Counted from the stretch's first letter, positions 1 through 12,816 are shown. The stretch: DNA of 64,000 nucleotides from Pleodorina starrii (GCA_030267565.1 BRXU01000011.1:1788501-1852500), one strand, 5' to 3'. The notes: generated by a model not told the origin, from the sequence alone. Numbers and translations are program-made.

Positions 1-1585
1 CCCACACGGGGTTCCCCACCGGGCGAATCGCTGGCGGTCTGATGGAGTGGGGGGGGGAGGCTCTGGGGCCCAGATGTGCGTTGCGGTGCTGGGGGACGCA
101 TCAGCCCCGCGACGCACATCAGCCTCGGGAGGGGGGGTCAGCCCCGCAGGGGATCACAGCCCCCGGCGTCCCCGGGTGGGGGACCGGTCCGTCTCAGGCC
201 CGCGGCAGCCAGCTGCCACCAGACCTCGCGGCAGACCGCTTGACAGGCGCTGGCGGTGGTGGCGAAGGAAGGAGAGGGCGGCGCCGGTACAGGAGGCGGT
301 GATGGAGAGCGGACAGCGGCGGAAGATGGCGCAGCTCCCGCCTCTTCGGCTGGCTGAGCTCCGAAGCCGCCCCTCTGCCGCCCCCGCCGCCTTTTGGGCC
401 CCAATCCAGCCCAGCCCGGTGGTGTGGGGACGGGAGCTGCGGAGTAAACCCACTCCGGCCAGCGCCTGCCCCTCAGCGCCGCGGCTGCCCCTCAGCGGTC
501 GTGGCCAGAGGCCAACCCCCTGCCGCCCTCTTTGCCCCGCGTCTGGAGCGCTGCGTCCGCTTGGCGGCTGAAGGCGGCCCCGCCAGGCCGCAACAGCCGC
601 GTGGCGCGACCTGCGGCCTGGCGGCGCCATAGCCGCGCCGCACGGTGGCAGCGCGCCTCCGGCGATTGGGTGCAATGCAGCGGCACTGGACCGGCAGCGG
701 TACCTGTACCGGACCAGTTGGCAGCGGGGCACTGAACCGGCAGCGAGGCACTGGATTGGGCTGCAGCGGCAACCACATGTGACCAGGGGCGGGCGAGCGG
801 GCGGACGGGCGCAGGGGCGCGTGTGGGCGGTCGTCTTTCTGAGGAGCGACAGTTGGGGTCTCCGCGCGGAAGCAGGGGCAGGGTGGCAGCGGCAGGAGCT
901 GTGGCTTGGGTGGAGAGGGACGGCAGCGCCGTGCTGCTGCTGGCGACGGGGCGGTGGGGGTGCGGCGCCAGGGCCCCGCTGCATCCCGGCCGCCCCCCTT
1001 TTTCCCCGGGTGGAAGCGCTGCCCGGCCCGGCTCAGCCTCCCGCCTTGCCTGGTCGTTCGTCGCGCTCTTGCGCGCCATCACCCCATGGGACGGATTGGG
1101 GGGGGGCAGGTCGGGGGGCGCAGCCACGGCGGGGCCGGCATCAGGGCCCCGATCCGATCCCGGGGAGGATAGGGCCGGCATCAGGGCCTGCAACCCCTCC
1201 GGCACGCCACCCGCACTACACAGCCCGCCCCAGCCGGGCGTCTTCGCCCCGTCCGGACCCAATCCCTGCCCCCTGCCTCCCTGCCTCCCTCCTCTTAAGC
1301 AACGCCGGGTCCGTTCACCGGGGTTGCCCCCCCTCGACCACTGCCCTGCGGCCCGTCTCTTTCTTACCCTCCCTCCTTGTCCCCTGGTTCCCTCCCCCCT
1401 TGCCCCCGAACCCTCCCCCTTCTCCCCCGCGTGGCCATCTCCCACCCGCCGTGATGTCGTCCCGCTCGCCCCTTCTCAGCCTCTTCCCCGCTCCCTCTGA
1501 TCCTCCTGCCCCCTCATCTCCCCCTCCCCTCATGCCCGGACGTGCAAACCTAAAACCCCTAAAACCCCTCCCCTTCCCCCCCCAG
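1..1585. other. No gene recognised; probable upstream intron or 5' region of CstF77
   Basis: Very GC-rich, low-complexity sequence with C-runs towards its right end, where it runs into the acceptor of the first recognisable CstF77 exon. The CstF77 N-terminus (about 60-70 residues containing the first half-a-TPR repeat) should lie here or off the left edge, but I could not find an exon with matching sequence, phase and splice sites. The open frames here look like chance GC-rich frames. A telomere-like CCCTAAAA stretch lies at 1549-1569. Confidence 0.5.
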
Positions 1586-4500
1586 GCTGACTTGTGGTGC
1601 AAGTACTCTGAGTTGGAGCTGGCTGCTGGCAACATGTCGGGTCTCAAGTCCATCTTCCAGCGCTGCCTCATTGCGGTGCCCTGCCTGGAGCTGTGGGGGC
1701 TGTACATGAAGTTCATAAGGAGGTCGAACAAGAGTGAGGGGGGAGGGGGAGGGGGGGCTTGGGGGAGGGGGAGGGGAGGGGAGGGGGGAGGGGAGGGGGG
1801 CTTGGGGGAGGGGGAGGAGGGGGGAGGGCTTGGGGGAGGGGGGGAGGGCTTGGGGGAGGGGGCAGGAGGAGGGAGAAGGGGAGGGCTTGGGGGAGGGAAG
1901 TCCAGCAACAAGGGTGAGGGCTGAGAGGTGAGTGAGTGAGGGGAGGGCATGGAGGGAAGGAGAGGCTGGAGAAGTGCGGGCGGGTTGGTGGTTGGGGGAG
2001 GGGCTCGCGCGCAGCGGGTCTCGCTCTCGTCCCACCCGCCCCCCGCCCCCGCCCCCCGCTGCCCCTCCACACGCCCGCAGGCAAGGGCGCGGAGGGAGTG
2101 GTGGAGATCCGCAACGCCCTGGAGTTCACGTTGGAGCGGGCGGGTCAGGACATCAACTCGGGGCCCTTCTGGCAGGACCTGCTGCAGCTGCTGCAGTCAG
2201 CAAAGCCCGGATCGCCCGAGTTCACGGCGCTGTTCCCGCAGGTGGGGTGGGGAGGGGCGCGGGGGCGGGGGCGGGGTGATGAAAAGGATGTCGCAGCGGA
2301 GGGAGGGGGGGCGCGGCGGAGGGGGGGCGGGCCGCTGGCTGGAGGGTCGGTCTGACGGTTCTGCGGCAGCGACAGCGGCGGCGGCTGCTCAGCCGGCCAT
2401 GCACGTGGACGCGCGGGACCGCACCGAAGGCCGCCCTCCCCAACCGATCCTCCCACCCCCCAACCATCGCCACGTTTTACTCTCAACCGCTAGCCCCGCC
2501 ATATGCTCGTCTCTGATCGGCATGTTGTGCTTAAACCCCCAGCCCCCACCCCCCATTTCCGTCGCTAACGCCGGTCCGTTCGCTAACGCCGTCCTCGTCT
2601 CCGCTGCGGTATCATTTTCTGCCCCCATTTCCCCAAACACCCACCCCCGGTTCCCGTTCCTTCGGACCGTTTTCCTGTACGCCCCATTTCCCGCTGCCGC
2701 TTTGGCTGCCCTCCCCACGCCCGTGTTCCCTCCCCGCGCGCCCCTCTCCCTCCTCCTCCTCCTCGCCGCCAGGCCATGTCGGGCCAGGAGGACAATGCCC
2801 GCATGGCCGCCATGCGGCGGGTGTTCCAGCAGGCCGTCAGTGTGCCCCACCACCACCTGGACGGCATGTGGAGGGACTACCAGAGGTTCGAGAACGACAA
2901 CGGACCCAACAAGCAGTTCGCGAAGAAGGTGGGCGGAGGGGCGGGGCGGGGCGGGGGGAGCTCCGGTGGAGGGGGGAGAGTCGTTGGGCAGGGAGGCTGG
3001 GAGGCTGGTATGGGAGGAAGGCTGCGTAAGTGCAATGCGGAAATGCCGGGAGGGAGGGAGGGAGGGAGGGAACACGGGCCGCAAACCCGCCCCTGCATGG
3101 CGCACCCCTTCATGCCAAACCCCCACCTCCGTGTTTCCTCCTTGTTCCCTCCTTGCCCCCTCCTCCCCTCCAATGGCTCCAGGTGCTAGATGAGTGGTCG
3201 CCCAGGTACCAGGCGGCCAAGGCGGTGTACCGGGAACGAAGGAAGAGGGCGTCGGTGCGTGGACAAGGGGGGGAGGGGGGAGGGGCGGTGTGTGTGTATG
3301 TGGTGGTGGGGTGTGGGGATGGGGAACGGCGGGGGTCGCGCTGCGGGGGCGGGGGTGTGCCTCCTGCCTGCCCGACTGACTCTTTCCGCGGGAGAGGGAG
3401 GAAGGCGCTCAGCTTCCGTCCTCCCGCGTGCTGCCGTTTCCTTGTGGGTCCCCACGAGACCCGTGTCTGGTTGTCTGTTTGTGTGCTTGTTTGTTTGTTT
3501 GTTTGGGCCCCGGACCGACTGCAGCGCTGATGGAGGCCCCGCCCCTGCCCCCCCCCCCGCCCCCTGGCCTCCTCCCCCCTCACCCGATCAGGCTCTGAGC
3601 TACGCTCTGTGGCCGCTCCCTCCCGGCAAGGGGGGACTGCTCCAGGAGCAGCAGGCGACGTTGTGGAGGGAGTACCTGACGTACGAACGAAGCAACCCGC
3701 AGGTGGGTGGGGGGGGAGGGGGAGGAGGGAGGGATGTACGTGCGTGTGTGTATGTGTGGCCGCGTGGCTGAATAGGAAGGCTGTAATCAAGGCATGGTTG
3801 GGCAACCTAACCAACCTGCCACCACCCACCTCCTACCCTTCCGCTATCACCCTTATCCAACTCCAGCCCTCCCCCTCTCCCTCACCGTCACCCTCCCTGC
3901 CAGCCTGCCAGCTTGCCCCCTCCGGCTGCTGCCCTACCTCCCCTTCCCCCCCGTCCCCGTCCCTCCCTTGACCTTCCCTCCCCCCGCCCCTCCCTCCCCC
4001 CTCCCTCCCCCCTCCTACCTCCTCCGCCCCGTGTCCCTGAGCAGGGTCTCGACCCCCCGGTTCTGAGCTCCCGCGTGTCGCTGGCATTCGATCAGGCGCT
4101 CATCTGCTTCCTCTACCTGCCGGACGTGAGTGGGCGAACGGAGGGCGGGGGGCAGCCGGGCCTTGGAGGGGGGGAGGGGGTCTGAGGACCCTGGCGGGAG
4201 GGAGGGAGGGAGGCCTTGAAACGCTGAGAGAGAGGCTGGGGAGGCAGGATGACCGGGGAGGGAGTATTCCATACACACACCTCCTTCCCCCTCCCCCTCT
4301 TCTCCCCGTCGTTCTTGCATTACACTCCTCAAACCCTCCCTTCCCTTCCCATTCCCTTCCCTGGAGCGCAGTTTTGGCTGGACTACGCGGACTGGCACAC
4401 CGGCTGCGGCCGCCCCGAAGCCGCCGCCGCCAGCCTCACCAAGGGCCAGGCGGCGCTGCCCCAGTGCCTGCAGCTCCGCATGCTGGCCGCTGACCTGCAC

Positions 4501-7500
4501 GAGCGGACCGGCTCACCCGAGCAGGCGGTGGCCATCTACGAGGGGCTGGCGGTGAACCTGGAGCAGCAGCAGGCGGTGACCCGCGGGTCGGTGTCCGCGG
4601 CTGAGGCGGGGCCGCTGCTGCCCATGAGTGCGGAGCAGGGGGAGCTGGCCTGGGTGCAGTACATGCAGCTGCTGAGGAGGTTGGAGGGCAGCTTCCACAG
4701 CAGAAAGGTGGGGGGGGGGAGAAGGGGGGGGGGGGAGGGGTATAAAGAAAATTTCGCAGCGGAGAGGGAAAGAGGGGGGAAAGAGGGTAGGGGGGTGGGC
4801 AGGGATGTGTGTGTGGGGTGTGGGAGAGGGGGGGTAATGATACTAATGAAGCAGGTGTCGAAGCGGAGGGAAAGACGTGTGGGTGGTGAGGGTGTATAGG
4901 CAGGGGGCATAGAAGGCAGTCCAACCGAGCAGAAGGAGGGGGAGGGGGGTTCGGGGAAAGTAGGGGGGTTCGGGGTCGTAACAGGGGGTTTTCTTCCCTT
5001 TCCCTTCCTTCCTTTCCTTTCCTTTCCTTTCCTCACGCGCATACGCGCATGTCTCGCTGCCCCCGTCTGCCCCCCTCCCGCCGTCTCTCCTCTGTGCCAC
5101 CCTTCCCCAACTCTTCCTCCTCCGCTGCTCTGCGGTCGGCTCTCCTTTTCTACAAACCCTCTGCCCCTCCTCTCCTCCCCCTCCTCCTGCCTGTCCTGTC
5201 CTCCCGGGGTGGGGGCCGGGGCCCGTGCAGCTCTTCCTGCGCGCCCGCAAGTGGCAGCAGGGCCTTCCCGCCGGCGAGTACGGCTGCTGGCGGCTGTACG
5301 CGGACGCGGCGATGCTGGAGTGGCGGCAGGGGCGCGACGCGGCGGCTGCTCGGAACATCTTTGAGAAGGGGCTGGAGGACCCGCGCATATTCCGGGAGCC
5401 GCAGTACGCCATTGCCTACCTGGACCTGCTGTGTGGTGAGGGGGGGGGGAGGGGGAGGGAGGGAGGGGGGCCGCCCGCTCTTAGGGATTTTTGGGGTTGG
5501 AGGGGGAGGGGGGGTTAAGGGTATGAGCGTGTAACAGCCCAAACAATAGGGGGATGGGGTGGGGTGTGGATACAAGGGGCATGGCGGACCAAGCTGGCTG
5601 CCAATCGTTGCTTTGCCGCTTCGGTCTCGCCCTTGGGAGTTTAGAAGGGGTAGGGCGGTCGGCCCCTGGGCGAGCGCCCACCATCTGGCCCCGCCCCCCA
5701 AAACACACACATTAAGTCGCCGTTCTCTCTCTCTCCCCTCCTCCCAGGTCTGGGCGATCTGGACAACGCCCGGGCGCTGCTGGCCCGCGTGCTGGCTGAC
5801 GAGACCAATGCCAAGTGTGTGGTGCTGTGGCAGAGGTACATCGCCTTCGAAGGACTGGTGCGTGGGGCGGTGTGGGCGTGTGCGTGCGCATGGGTGGGTG
5901 GGGGTTGTGCGTTTGTGCGTGCGGCGCCTCCTCTCCTTCCGTCCCATCGTCTGCTACGTTACTATTTACGGGCTCCGGCCTATACGTGGACAACCCCCAC
6001 CCCCAACGGCGCCGGCCTCGGCTTGCACTCTCCGTCGCGCCCTCCCGCCCCTTTCGGTGGGCACTGGGGGCACTGGAGATCAGCGAGGCCCAGACCAGAC
6101 CCCGATCAGTCACCCTCACTCACACCCGCTCCCCTCCCCTCACCCCCTCTCCAACCCCCTCTCCCCCTCTTCCCCCTCACCCTCCAAGTCTGGTGACATG
6201 GCGGCGGTGGTGGAGGTGGAGCGGCGGGCCCTGGCTGCTCTGCGGGGGGAGGAGGCGGAGCAGCTCAAGGCGGCACTGCCGCTCATCAGGTGGGGAGAGG
6301 GGGGGCGGTGCGAGGGGGGGCCGGGGCCTTGGGGGGAGGGAGGGGAGAGCACAGGTCGCTGGGGCTGCTTTCCAGGGTACTGGAGTGGGTGGGGGGGGCC
6401 TGAAAGGTGGGGCGAGGCGTGCGGGGTTACAAAGGGGGACGAAGGATGGGGTGGGGGCCGCAGTGGAGGATGGGCGGGGGGACAATCGTGCCCAGTCAGC
6501 AGTCACCCAACTTGACGGGAGCCTTACCTTGCCCTCTGTACGGCACCGTTACCATACCGTATGGGGAGGGGAGGGGACCCACCAACCACCAACCGCCGGA
6601 AGGAGCTGCTTCCGTCCTCATCACTTGCTCCCCCTCCCCCTAACGCCGTCTCCGTCTCCGCTGCGGTATCTCCTTGCTCCCCCTCCCTCCTCCTCCTCAC
6701 CGACTCAACGACGCAGCGGCGTGTCCCGCTCTGCAACCCCCTCCACCGACGGCCGCCTCCCCCCCTCCGCCTCCCCCGCCCCCTCCCTCTCCCCCTTCCC
6801 CGCCCCCTCACCGACCCCACAGGCGGGACTTGACGCTGTTCCGCTCGCCCGCCGACCTGCGCCGCATCCTGGGACTGCCGGCGCCCCCCCTGGACGGCCC
6901 CGGAGGCAGCGGCGCGGGGGGGCTGCAGGGCGGCCCGCCCGGCTCCAACATCCGCCACCCCTCCGCCTACAACCTCCCCGGCGGAGGCGCCGGCGGCCCC
7001 GAGCCGCAGCCCCTGAAACAGCTGCCACCGCAGCTGGGCCTCTTTGTCAACTCGCTGCCGCCGCCGCAGGTACGGCAAAGTACGGCACGCCCCCTTTCGT
7101 TTGCCTCTTCGCCCGCCTGGCCCTGCATGGTCTTGTCTTGCGGCCCGTTTGGACTCCTGCCGGGGTGCTAGGCGCCAGGTGCTAGGTGCCCCCGCCCCCT
7201 GCCGATCATCCGCCCTGCTGTCTCCAGCTCACATGCCTCCCTGACCCCCCCCAGCCGCCCCCCTCCCCCCGTCCCTTCAGCCTGCCAGCTCCAACGGTGG
7301 TGCTCTTCCTGTCCCCTCCTCCCTCCTCTCCTCTCCCCTCCTCCCTCCTCTCCCCTGCCAGCACTCGCGCGCAATGTAGCGCAATGATCTCAAATGATCC
7401 CCCCCTCCCCTCCCCCCCTTTCCCCCCGGGTTGCTGTGCTGTGCGGTGCTGTGTTGTGTCAGGCGGTTGAGGGTATCGTCCCCGATGTGGATCAGGTCAT

Positions 7501-8709
7501 TGAGGCGCTGCTCACAATGGATCTCACGGCGGGAACAGTGCTGCAGGTGAGCCGCCTCCTAGTGCGGGGGGGGGGGAGAGGGATGGACGGAGGGAGGGAG
7601 GGAGGGATGGGCGCTCCTGTCTTGATGCTGCTGCTGCTTCGATTGGAACGTGGATGCAAGTTGTGCTGCCGCTTTGACTGTGTGCTGTGACTGTGTGCTT
7701 GACTGTGTGCTTGACTGCGTGCTTGACTGATGCTGCTGCAGGTGTGTTTGGATCTGGAGTCTGGCAAGACGTTGTCGCACATGCAGGGGCAGGGGCAGCC
7801 GGGAGGGCCATCGCCCGACCAGCCGCCCTACCCGCACCCGCACCATCACCCGCACATGCAGGAGCCGCCGGGGCCACATTTTGGCAGCAGGTGCGTGGGC
7901 GGGCGGGGCGGGCGCGCGGAGTGGGTGGGTGGTGAAGACGGGGTCGGGGTCGGGATCTGGGTCGGGACGGCGGAGTTGGGGAAACATGCGGGTAATTGTT
8001 TTTGTTGTCGCGTTCGTATTGTATCCTTATCCCTTGCTTTTATTGTCATCGTTCATCATCGAACGTGTTCGTGTTGATGCATCCGCTGTCCCGCTCCGTA
8101 GGTCGGAACCGGGGGGACCGCCGTACGGTGGTCCGCCGGGACCGTACGGGTACGGGCAAGGATCGCCCGGGCCCGGCCCGGGGCCGGGGCCTCGCGGCGG
8201 TGGGTATCTGGAGCCGTACGGCGACGGGCCGCCCGGCGGTGGGCCGGATGACTTCGGGAAACGACGGTACCAGTACGGATACGATCCACGTGAGTTCCGG
8301 GCTTTGCAAATCGGGATCCAGATTTTCCGCAGCTGCCTCTACCTTGCCTTGACTGCCTCCCTGCCTGTGGCGGTGGCGGCCCTTACAAGGCACTTGGGGA
8401 GAGGGCCCACCTGCGCACCTGCCGCCAACACCACCACCACCAGCCGGCCCATTCAGCTGCGGCCCCGGGCTGTAGGGCTGTAGGGGCTGCTTGAGGGCTG
8501 TAGGACGAAAACGGTAACACCGCTGCCCCCTAGGGGCCGTTGAAACTGAAGGCTTTCGACGCGCACACCCTACCTCACGATCCGGTGCCGCGCGGTGTTG
8601 AACAACTTGCGACGCAGATGAAGGCGAGGAGGACGACGGGTACGACAACGGGTACGGCGGCGGGCGGGACTTGTACCACCAGCGGCTACGGCGGCGGATG
8701 GACCAATGA
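1586..8709 (+). CDS. CSTF77: Cleavage stimulation factor subunit 77 (CstF3 / suppressor of forked), 5' partial
   Basis: Scaffold subunit of nuclear mRNA 3'-end cleavage/polyadenylation. Fifteen exons fit, all phase-consistent: 1586-1733, 2081-2241, 2773-2928, 3183-3254, 3592-3702, 4045-4125, 4372-4707, 5231-5435, 5748-5857, 6189-6289, 6823-7069, 7463-7546, 7742-7890, 8102-8289, 8618-8709 (TGA). They give about 746 residues, close to the family's 700-730 even without the N-terminus. HAT-type helical repeats run through most of it: DLWCKYSELE, LWRDYQRFE with the following VYRERRKR, TLWREYLTYERSNP, FWLDYADWH, ARNIFEKGLED, VLWQRYIAFE. The Suf-type C-terminal part follows (FRSPADLRRILGLP, then VDQVIEALLTMDL), then a Gly/Pro/Tyr-rich tail ending in RLRRRMDQ. 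The start codon is not in the model. Introns carry families A and B and G-rich 5' ends. Confidence 0.9.
1738..1905 (+). repeat. G-rich (G-quadruplex-prone) tract at an intron 5' end
   Basis: Repeated GGGGGAGGG and GGGCTTGGGGGAGGG units begin four bases after the donor of CstF77 exon 1586-1733. Many runs of at least four G occur at short spacing. Confidence 0.8.
2569..2615 (-). repeat. Family B element (copy 1)
   Basis: GCTAACGCCGTCC then TCTCCGCTGCGGTATCATT in a CstF77 intron; a related copy lies at 6640-6672. Confidence 0.75.
5971..5997 (+). repeat. Family A element (copy 1)
   Basis: GGCTCCGGCCTATACGTGGA followed by CAACCCC, preceded by TTTAC, in a CstF77 intron. Confidence 0.8.
6640..6672 (-). 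repeat. Family B element (copy 2)
   Basis: CTAACGCCGTCTCC followed by GTCTCCGCTGCGGTATCTCC in another CstF77 intron. Confidence 0.75.
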
Positions 8710-9021
8710 CCCGACTGACGAAGAGGCGGCGGCGGAGGGGCGCCCGGGCGGTTCGGGGGGCGGAGGCGGGCCCAGCAGGCGGCGGTGGTGGTGGTGGCGC
8801 TGCTGTCGGGTTTGAGTGTCGTTGGTGGCCGGAAGGGCGAGCAACGAAGAAGGGGTGGTTTGGGGGAAGGGCGCTTCGTGGCGCTATCCGCCTCGGAGGG
8901 GGTGGGGTGGTTGGTGTTTGGGCTTCGGCGGCGGGGCGGCTTGGGGTGGGCGGCGTGGCGCGTCGGGTTCCGCGAGCAGGCGTCAGTCGCCGGGCAGCAC
9001 GCTGGCAGGGCGAGTTAACCG

Positions 9022-9052
<31 letters not shown>

Positions 9053-9890
9053 CCCGTTGTCGGCGGGAGGACTCTGCGCGTGCGCGCGGGCGGCACGCGG
9101 CTGGTGCTGAGGGCGGCTGCCTTAGCAGAAGACACCTACGGGGAAGGGGCGTTGGCTCTTGTGCGGCAGGGGCGGGTAAGCAATCCCTGGAGCTCACATC
9201 AGCAGGACGGCTGTGCTGCTGTGCGCGGTGGCTCCGCTCGGCTCAGCTGCGTCTAAGCCCCTGAACGCGCCGCAGCAGGGACTGTGATGGGGGGGGGGGG
9301 GACAGGTGGGGGTGCGGCGGATTGCTGGCGCCACTGGTGGAGTAATAAGAAGATACCGCAGCGGAGGGACAGAGACGGCGTTAGCGAAGGGACCCGGAAC
9401 CCGCTGGTGGGGTGTGTAATGGTTTGGCATTGGTGGGGGGTGGCTCCAGGCTGAGGACGTGCCCCGCCTGTGGGTCTGCTGCCGGTGGGCCCTGTAGTGG
9501 CGAACGATTTGCTGCCGCGCGCGCCGCCGCTGTGAGCGAGTGTGCCCGGGTCTGCCAGGCAGCTGACGGTTCCGAAGCGGTCCGAAGGCATTCAGCGCTC
9601 GGAGAGCAGCCCGGGCTGGGGCAGCTGCGAGCGTTGCTGAGCAGGCGCTCCTGGCCCTGATGTCCGTTACAATGAGTATGGAGGGCGTGGGGGCGCCTCT
9701 GGAGTTGGGTTTCGCCAAGAAAGGGTTTGGCAGCCGAATTTTACACGCAGACACAAACAGAAGTTCCGAACAAGGGTTTTGTAAGCCCACTAAAAGAACA
9801 TGTTCTTATGAGGCCAGACACAGAATTCGCTGACATAGCATCGTTTAGGTCACATGGCAAACTCATCGATACAGCCCCATTTTGTTTGGT
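8710..9890 (+). other. 3' UTR of CstF77 and spacer to the histone cluster
   Basis: No gene recognised. TGTAA, the usual polyadenylation signal in Chlamydomonadales, occurs at 9415-9419 and again near 9780. Either could end the CstF77 transcript. A complete family B element (reverse orientation relative to 2569-2615) lies at about 9343-9395, and a GGCT tandem run lies near 9022-9050. Confidence 0.5.
9343..9395 (+). repeat. Family B element (copy 3)
   Basis: AGAAGATACCGCAGCGGAGG then ACAGAGACGGCGTTAGCGAA, the fullest copy, in the CstF77 3' region. Confidence 0.75.
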
Positions 9891-9906
9891 GGTGTTGAGA
9901 AACACC
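9891..9906 (-). terminator. Histone mRNA 3' palindrome of H4 copy 1
   Basis: Six-base stem GGTGTT/AACACC with a four-base loop, 53 bases beyond the H4 stop. The same 16-base element follows all eight histone genes here, so it is the histone 3'-end processing signal by position and conservation. Confidence 0.85.
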
Positions 9907-9958
9907 GGGTTTGAGGATGAGCAGGACGAGCGTGGCCCGCTCTTGGGAGGCAAAAGAT

Positions 9959-10967
<1,009 letters not shown>

Positions 10968-11005
10968 GCCGCTGCCAGGGCCTCTTTGGCTCCTCTTCAA
11001 AATCC

Positions 11006-11021
11006 GGTGTTTTCCAACACC
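11006..11021 (+). terminator. Histone mRNA 3' palindrome of H3 copy 1
   Basis: GGTGTT/AACACC stem with loop TTCC, 39 bases after the H3 stop. The surrounding 3' flank (10968-11065) is what reappears as an orphan at about 57066-57195. Confidence 0.85.
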
Positions 11022-11535
11022 ACCGCTTTCTGGGCCTGAGGTCTCTACTTGCTAGGGTATAGCTTCCATTATGGCCCGGCCTTAACAACTCTCGTTTGTC
11101 TGAGGGCCGAATGAACTCTTCAGCTCGTTTCTGTAATCCGCTTAACAGCTTTTTGTTGGGTTGGGTTGCCCAGTGGACGGTTGCCTGAGCAAATCAATAC
11201 CTCGGATGTTAAGTACTGCCTGACAGCCTGAGAAATTCATCTAACCGCCCTCAGGCGGCGAAATATGAGCACTGGGCACCAGGGGCCCTTATGGGCATTA
11301 CGTTGGCAGGCTTCCGAGCTGCATCGAACAGCGTCGTAAGGCAGATCCGACACAGAACTTCAAACTCGTGTAAGCAGTCGTGCTATTCATGTGACATCGT
11401 GGGGCTCACGCCGAAGTCCATAACCCTTGGGCCCGGCTGTAAAGATCGTTCGAGTATAGGGGCAAAGCCCACTTATCAACACAGACACACACAATGCACA
11501 CATGTCTCCTCAACAGGGAAAAGTCACGTAAAGGT
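11022..11535. other. Spacer between convergent H3 and H2A of quartet 1
   Basis: No gene seen. The outer parts match, inverted, the H2A-H3 spacer of quartet 2. About 270 bases (roughly 11065-11335) have no counterpart there, so they are either an insertion here or a deletion in quartet 2. Confidence 0.6.
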
Positions 11536-11551
11536 GGTGTTGAGAAACACC
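11536..11551 (-). terminator. Histone mRNA 3' palindrome of H2A copy 1
   Basis: GGTGTT-GAGA-AACACC on the plus strand, 55 bases beyond the H2A stop. Confidence 0.85.
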
Positions 11552-11605
11552 GGGTGTTGTGGGTTGTTCATGACGAAGGCGAAGGAACGCCTCTCTCGTC
11601 GCCGC

Positions 11606-12004
11606 TTAGACGGCCGCCGAGCCGTCCTCGGCCTTGCCGCCCTTGGACTTTTTGGGCAGCAGCACGGCGTGGATGTTGGGCAGCACGCCGCCGGACGCGA
11701 TGGTCACGTCGCCCAGCAGCTTGCCCAGCTCCTCATCATTGCGGATGGCCAGCTGGATGTGGCGGGGGACGATGCGGTTCTTCTTGTTGTCGCGCGCGGC
11801 GTTGCCGGCCAGCTCCAGCACCTCGGCGGTCAGGTACTCCAGCACGGCCGCCAGGTAGACGGGGGCGCCGGCTCCGATGCGCTCAGCGTACTTGCCCTTC
11901 TTCAGGTAGCGGGCGATGCGGCCCACTGGGAACTGCAGGCCCGCCTTGGAGCTGCGGCTGACGGCCTTCTTGCCCGCAGTCTTGCCCTTGCCACGACCAG
12001 CCAT
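11606..12004 (-). CDS. H2A: Histone H2A (copy 1)
   Basis: Canonical H2A, 132 residues, intronless. The start is the ATG followed by [10 protein letters not shown]; upstream in-frame sequence is promoter. The histone fold ([20 protein letters not shown] through [19 protein letters not shown]) is complete. The C-terminus [14 protein letters not shown] has no SQ(E/D)-hydrophobic motif, so this is not an H2A.X type. Identical in protein to copy 2 at 56419-56817. Divergent from H2B through a 281-base shared promoter. Confidence 0.98.
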   Translation of the reverse strand: MAGRGKGKTAGKKAVSRSSKAGLQFPVGRIARYLKKGKYAERIGAGAPVYLAAVLEYLTAEVLELAGNAARDNKKNRIVPRHIQLAIRNDEELGKLLGDVTIASGGVLPNIHAVLLPKKSKGGKAEDGSAAV

Positions 12005-12285
12005 GATTGCTGTAGAGAATTGAAAAGGTAGAAAATTTGGGTATGTAAATTGGTAAGATATAGATAACATTGAAGGTGTTCTGCTATATATTACTTTCAA
12101 AATTCCATCGCACGGCATGACGGTTGGCTCACCGAGGCCATTGGTTGGTCCGAGCAGTCGTGACAACGGTGGGTCGAGTGAGCCAACACTTGCCTGCATA
12201 AAAGCCCGGGCTTTCGCTGAGATACTTCACAGCTCTCACAACATTAACCCTATTTGAAAAGTTCTCTACGTGATACACAATCGCA
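12005..12285. promoter_or_regulatory. Bidirectional H2A/H2B promoter (copy 1)
   Basis: Contains an inverted pair GTTGGCTCAC (12123-12132) and GTGAGCCAAC (12178-12187) around a CCATTGGTTGG (CCAAT-type) core, giving a symmetric arrangement suited to divergent transcription. A CATAAAAG TATA-like box follows towards H2B. The whole block is conserved, inverted, at 56139-56418. Confidence 0.75.
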
Positions 12286-12750
12286 ATGGCGAAGAAGGAC
12301 GAGAAGCCGGCTGCCGATGCTGCCGAGGCCAAGGCTGAGGCCAAGCCCAAGGCTGAGAAGGCTCCCAAGGTGAAGAAGGAGAAGAAGGCTCCGGCGAAGA
12401 AGGCGGCTAAGGAGCCGGCCGCTGAGGGTGCCGATGGCGACAAGAAGGCCAAGAAGAAGGTCAAGGTGGCCAAGAGCGAGACCTACAAGCTATACATCTA
12501 CAAGGTGCTGAAGCAGGTGCATCCCGACACCGGCATCAGCTCCAAGGCGATGAGCATCATGAACAGCTTCATTAACGACATCTTCGAGAAGGTCGCCACC
12601 GAGGCCTCCAAGCTCAGCCGCTACAACAAGAAGCCCACCGTCACCTCCCGCGAGATCCAGACCGCCGTGCGCCTGGTGCTGCCCGGCGAGCTGGCCAAGC
12701 ACGCGGTGTCGGAGGGCACCAAGGCCGTCACCAAGTTCACCTCTGCCTAA
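12286..12750 (+). CDS. H2B: Histone H2B (copy 1)
   Basis: 154 residues, intronless. The N-terminal 60 residues form a Lys/Ala/Glu-rich tail, as in algal H2Bs, followed by the histone fold from [19 protein letters not shown] to the C-terminal [14 protein letters not shown]; the ubiquitin-acceptor region AVTKFTS is intact. It differs from copy 2 (156 residues) only near the N-terminus: copy 2 has Gln-Ala inserted after EKPAA and Pro for Ala a few residues later. Confidence 0.98.
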   Translation: MAKKDEKPAADAAEAKAEAKPKAEKAPKVKKEKKAPAKKAAKEPAAEGADGDKKAKKKVKVAKSETYKLYIYKVLKQVHPDTGISSKAMSIMNSFINDIFEKVATEASKLSRYNKKPTVTSREIQTAVRLVLPGELAKHAVSEGTKAVTKFTSA

Positions 12751-12800
12751 ATGGCAGCTCCTCGCCCTTGGGGCTCTCCCCCAGGCCTCTATCAAAACAC

Positions 12801-12816
12801 GGTGTTTTTCAACACC
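12801..12816 (+). terminator. Histone mRNA 3' palindrome of H2B copy 1
   Basis: GGTGTT-TTTC-AACACC, 51 bases after the H2B stop. Confidence 0.85.

Noticed and set aside
11..40. Reading GFPTGR at the very left edge, resembling the FPT motif that precedes the first CstF77 exon found
   Set aside because: No GT donor in the phase needed to join the exon at 1586, and only ten bases of context to the left.
11291..12031. Long open frames antisense to the histone genes (also 9911-10282, 12490-12978, 55464-56174, 56392-57012, 57869-58252)
   Set aside because: They are shadows of strongly codon-biased histone genes and partly repeat the same chance frame in both quartets.
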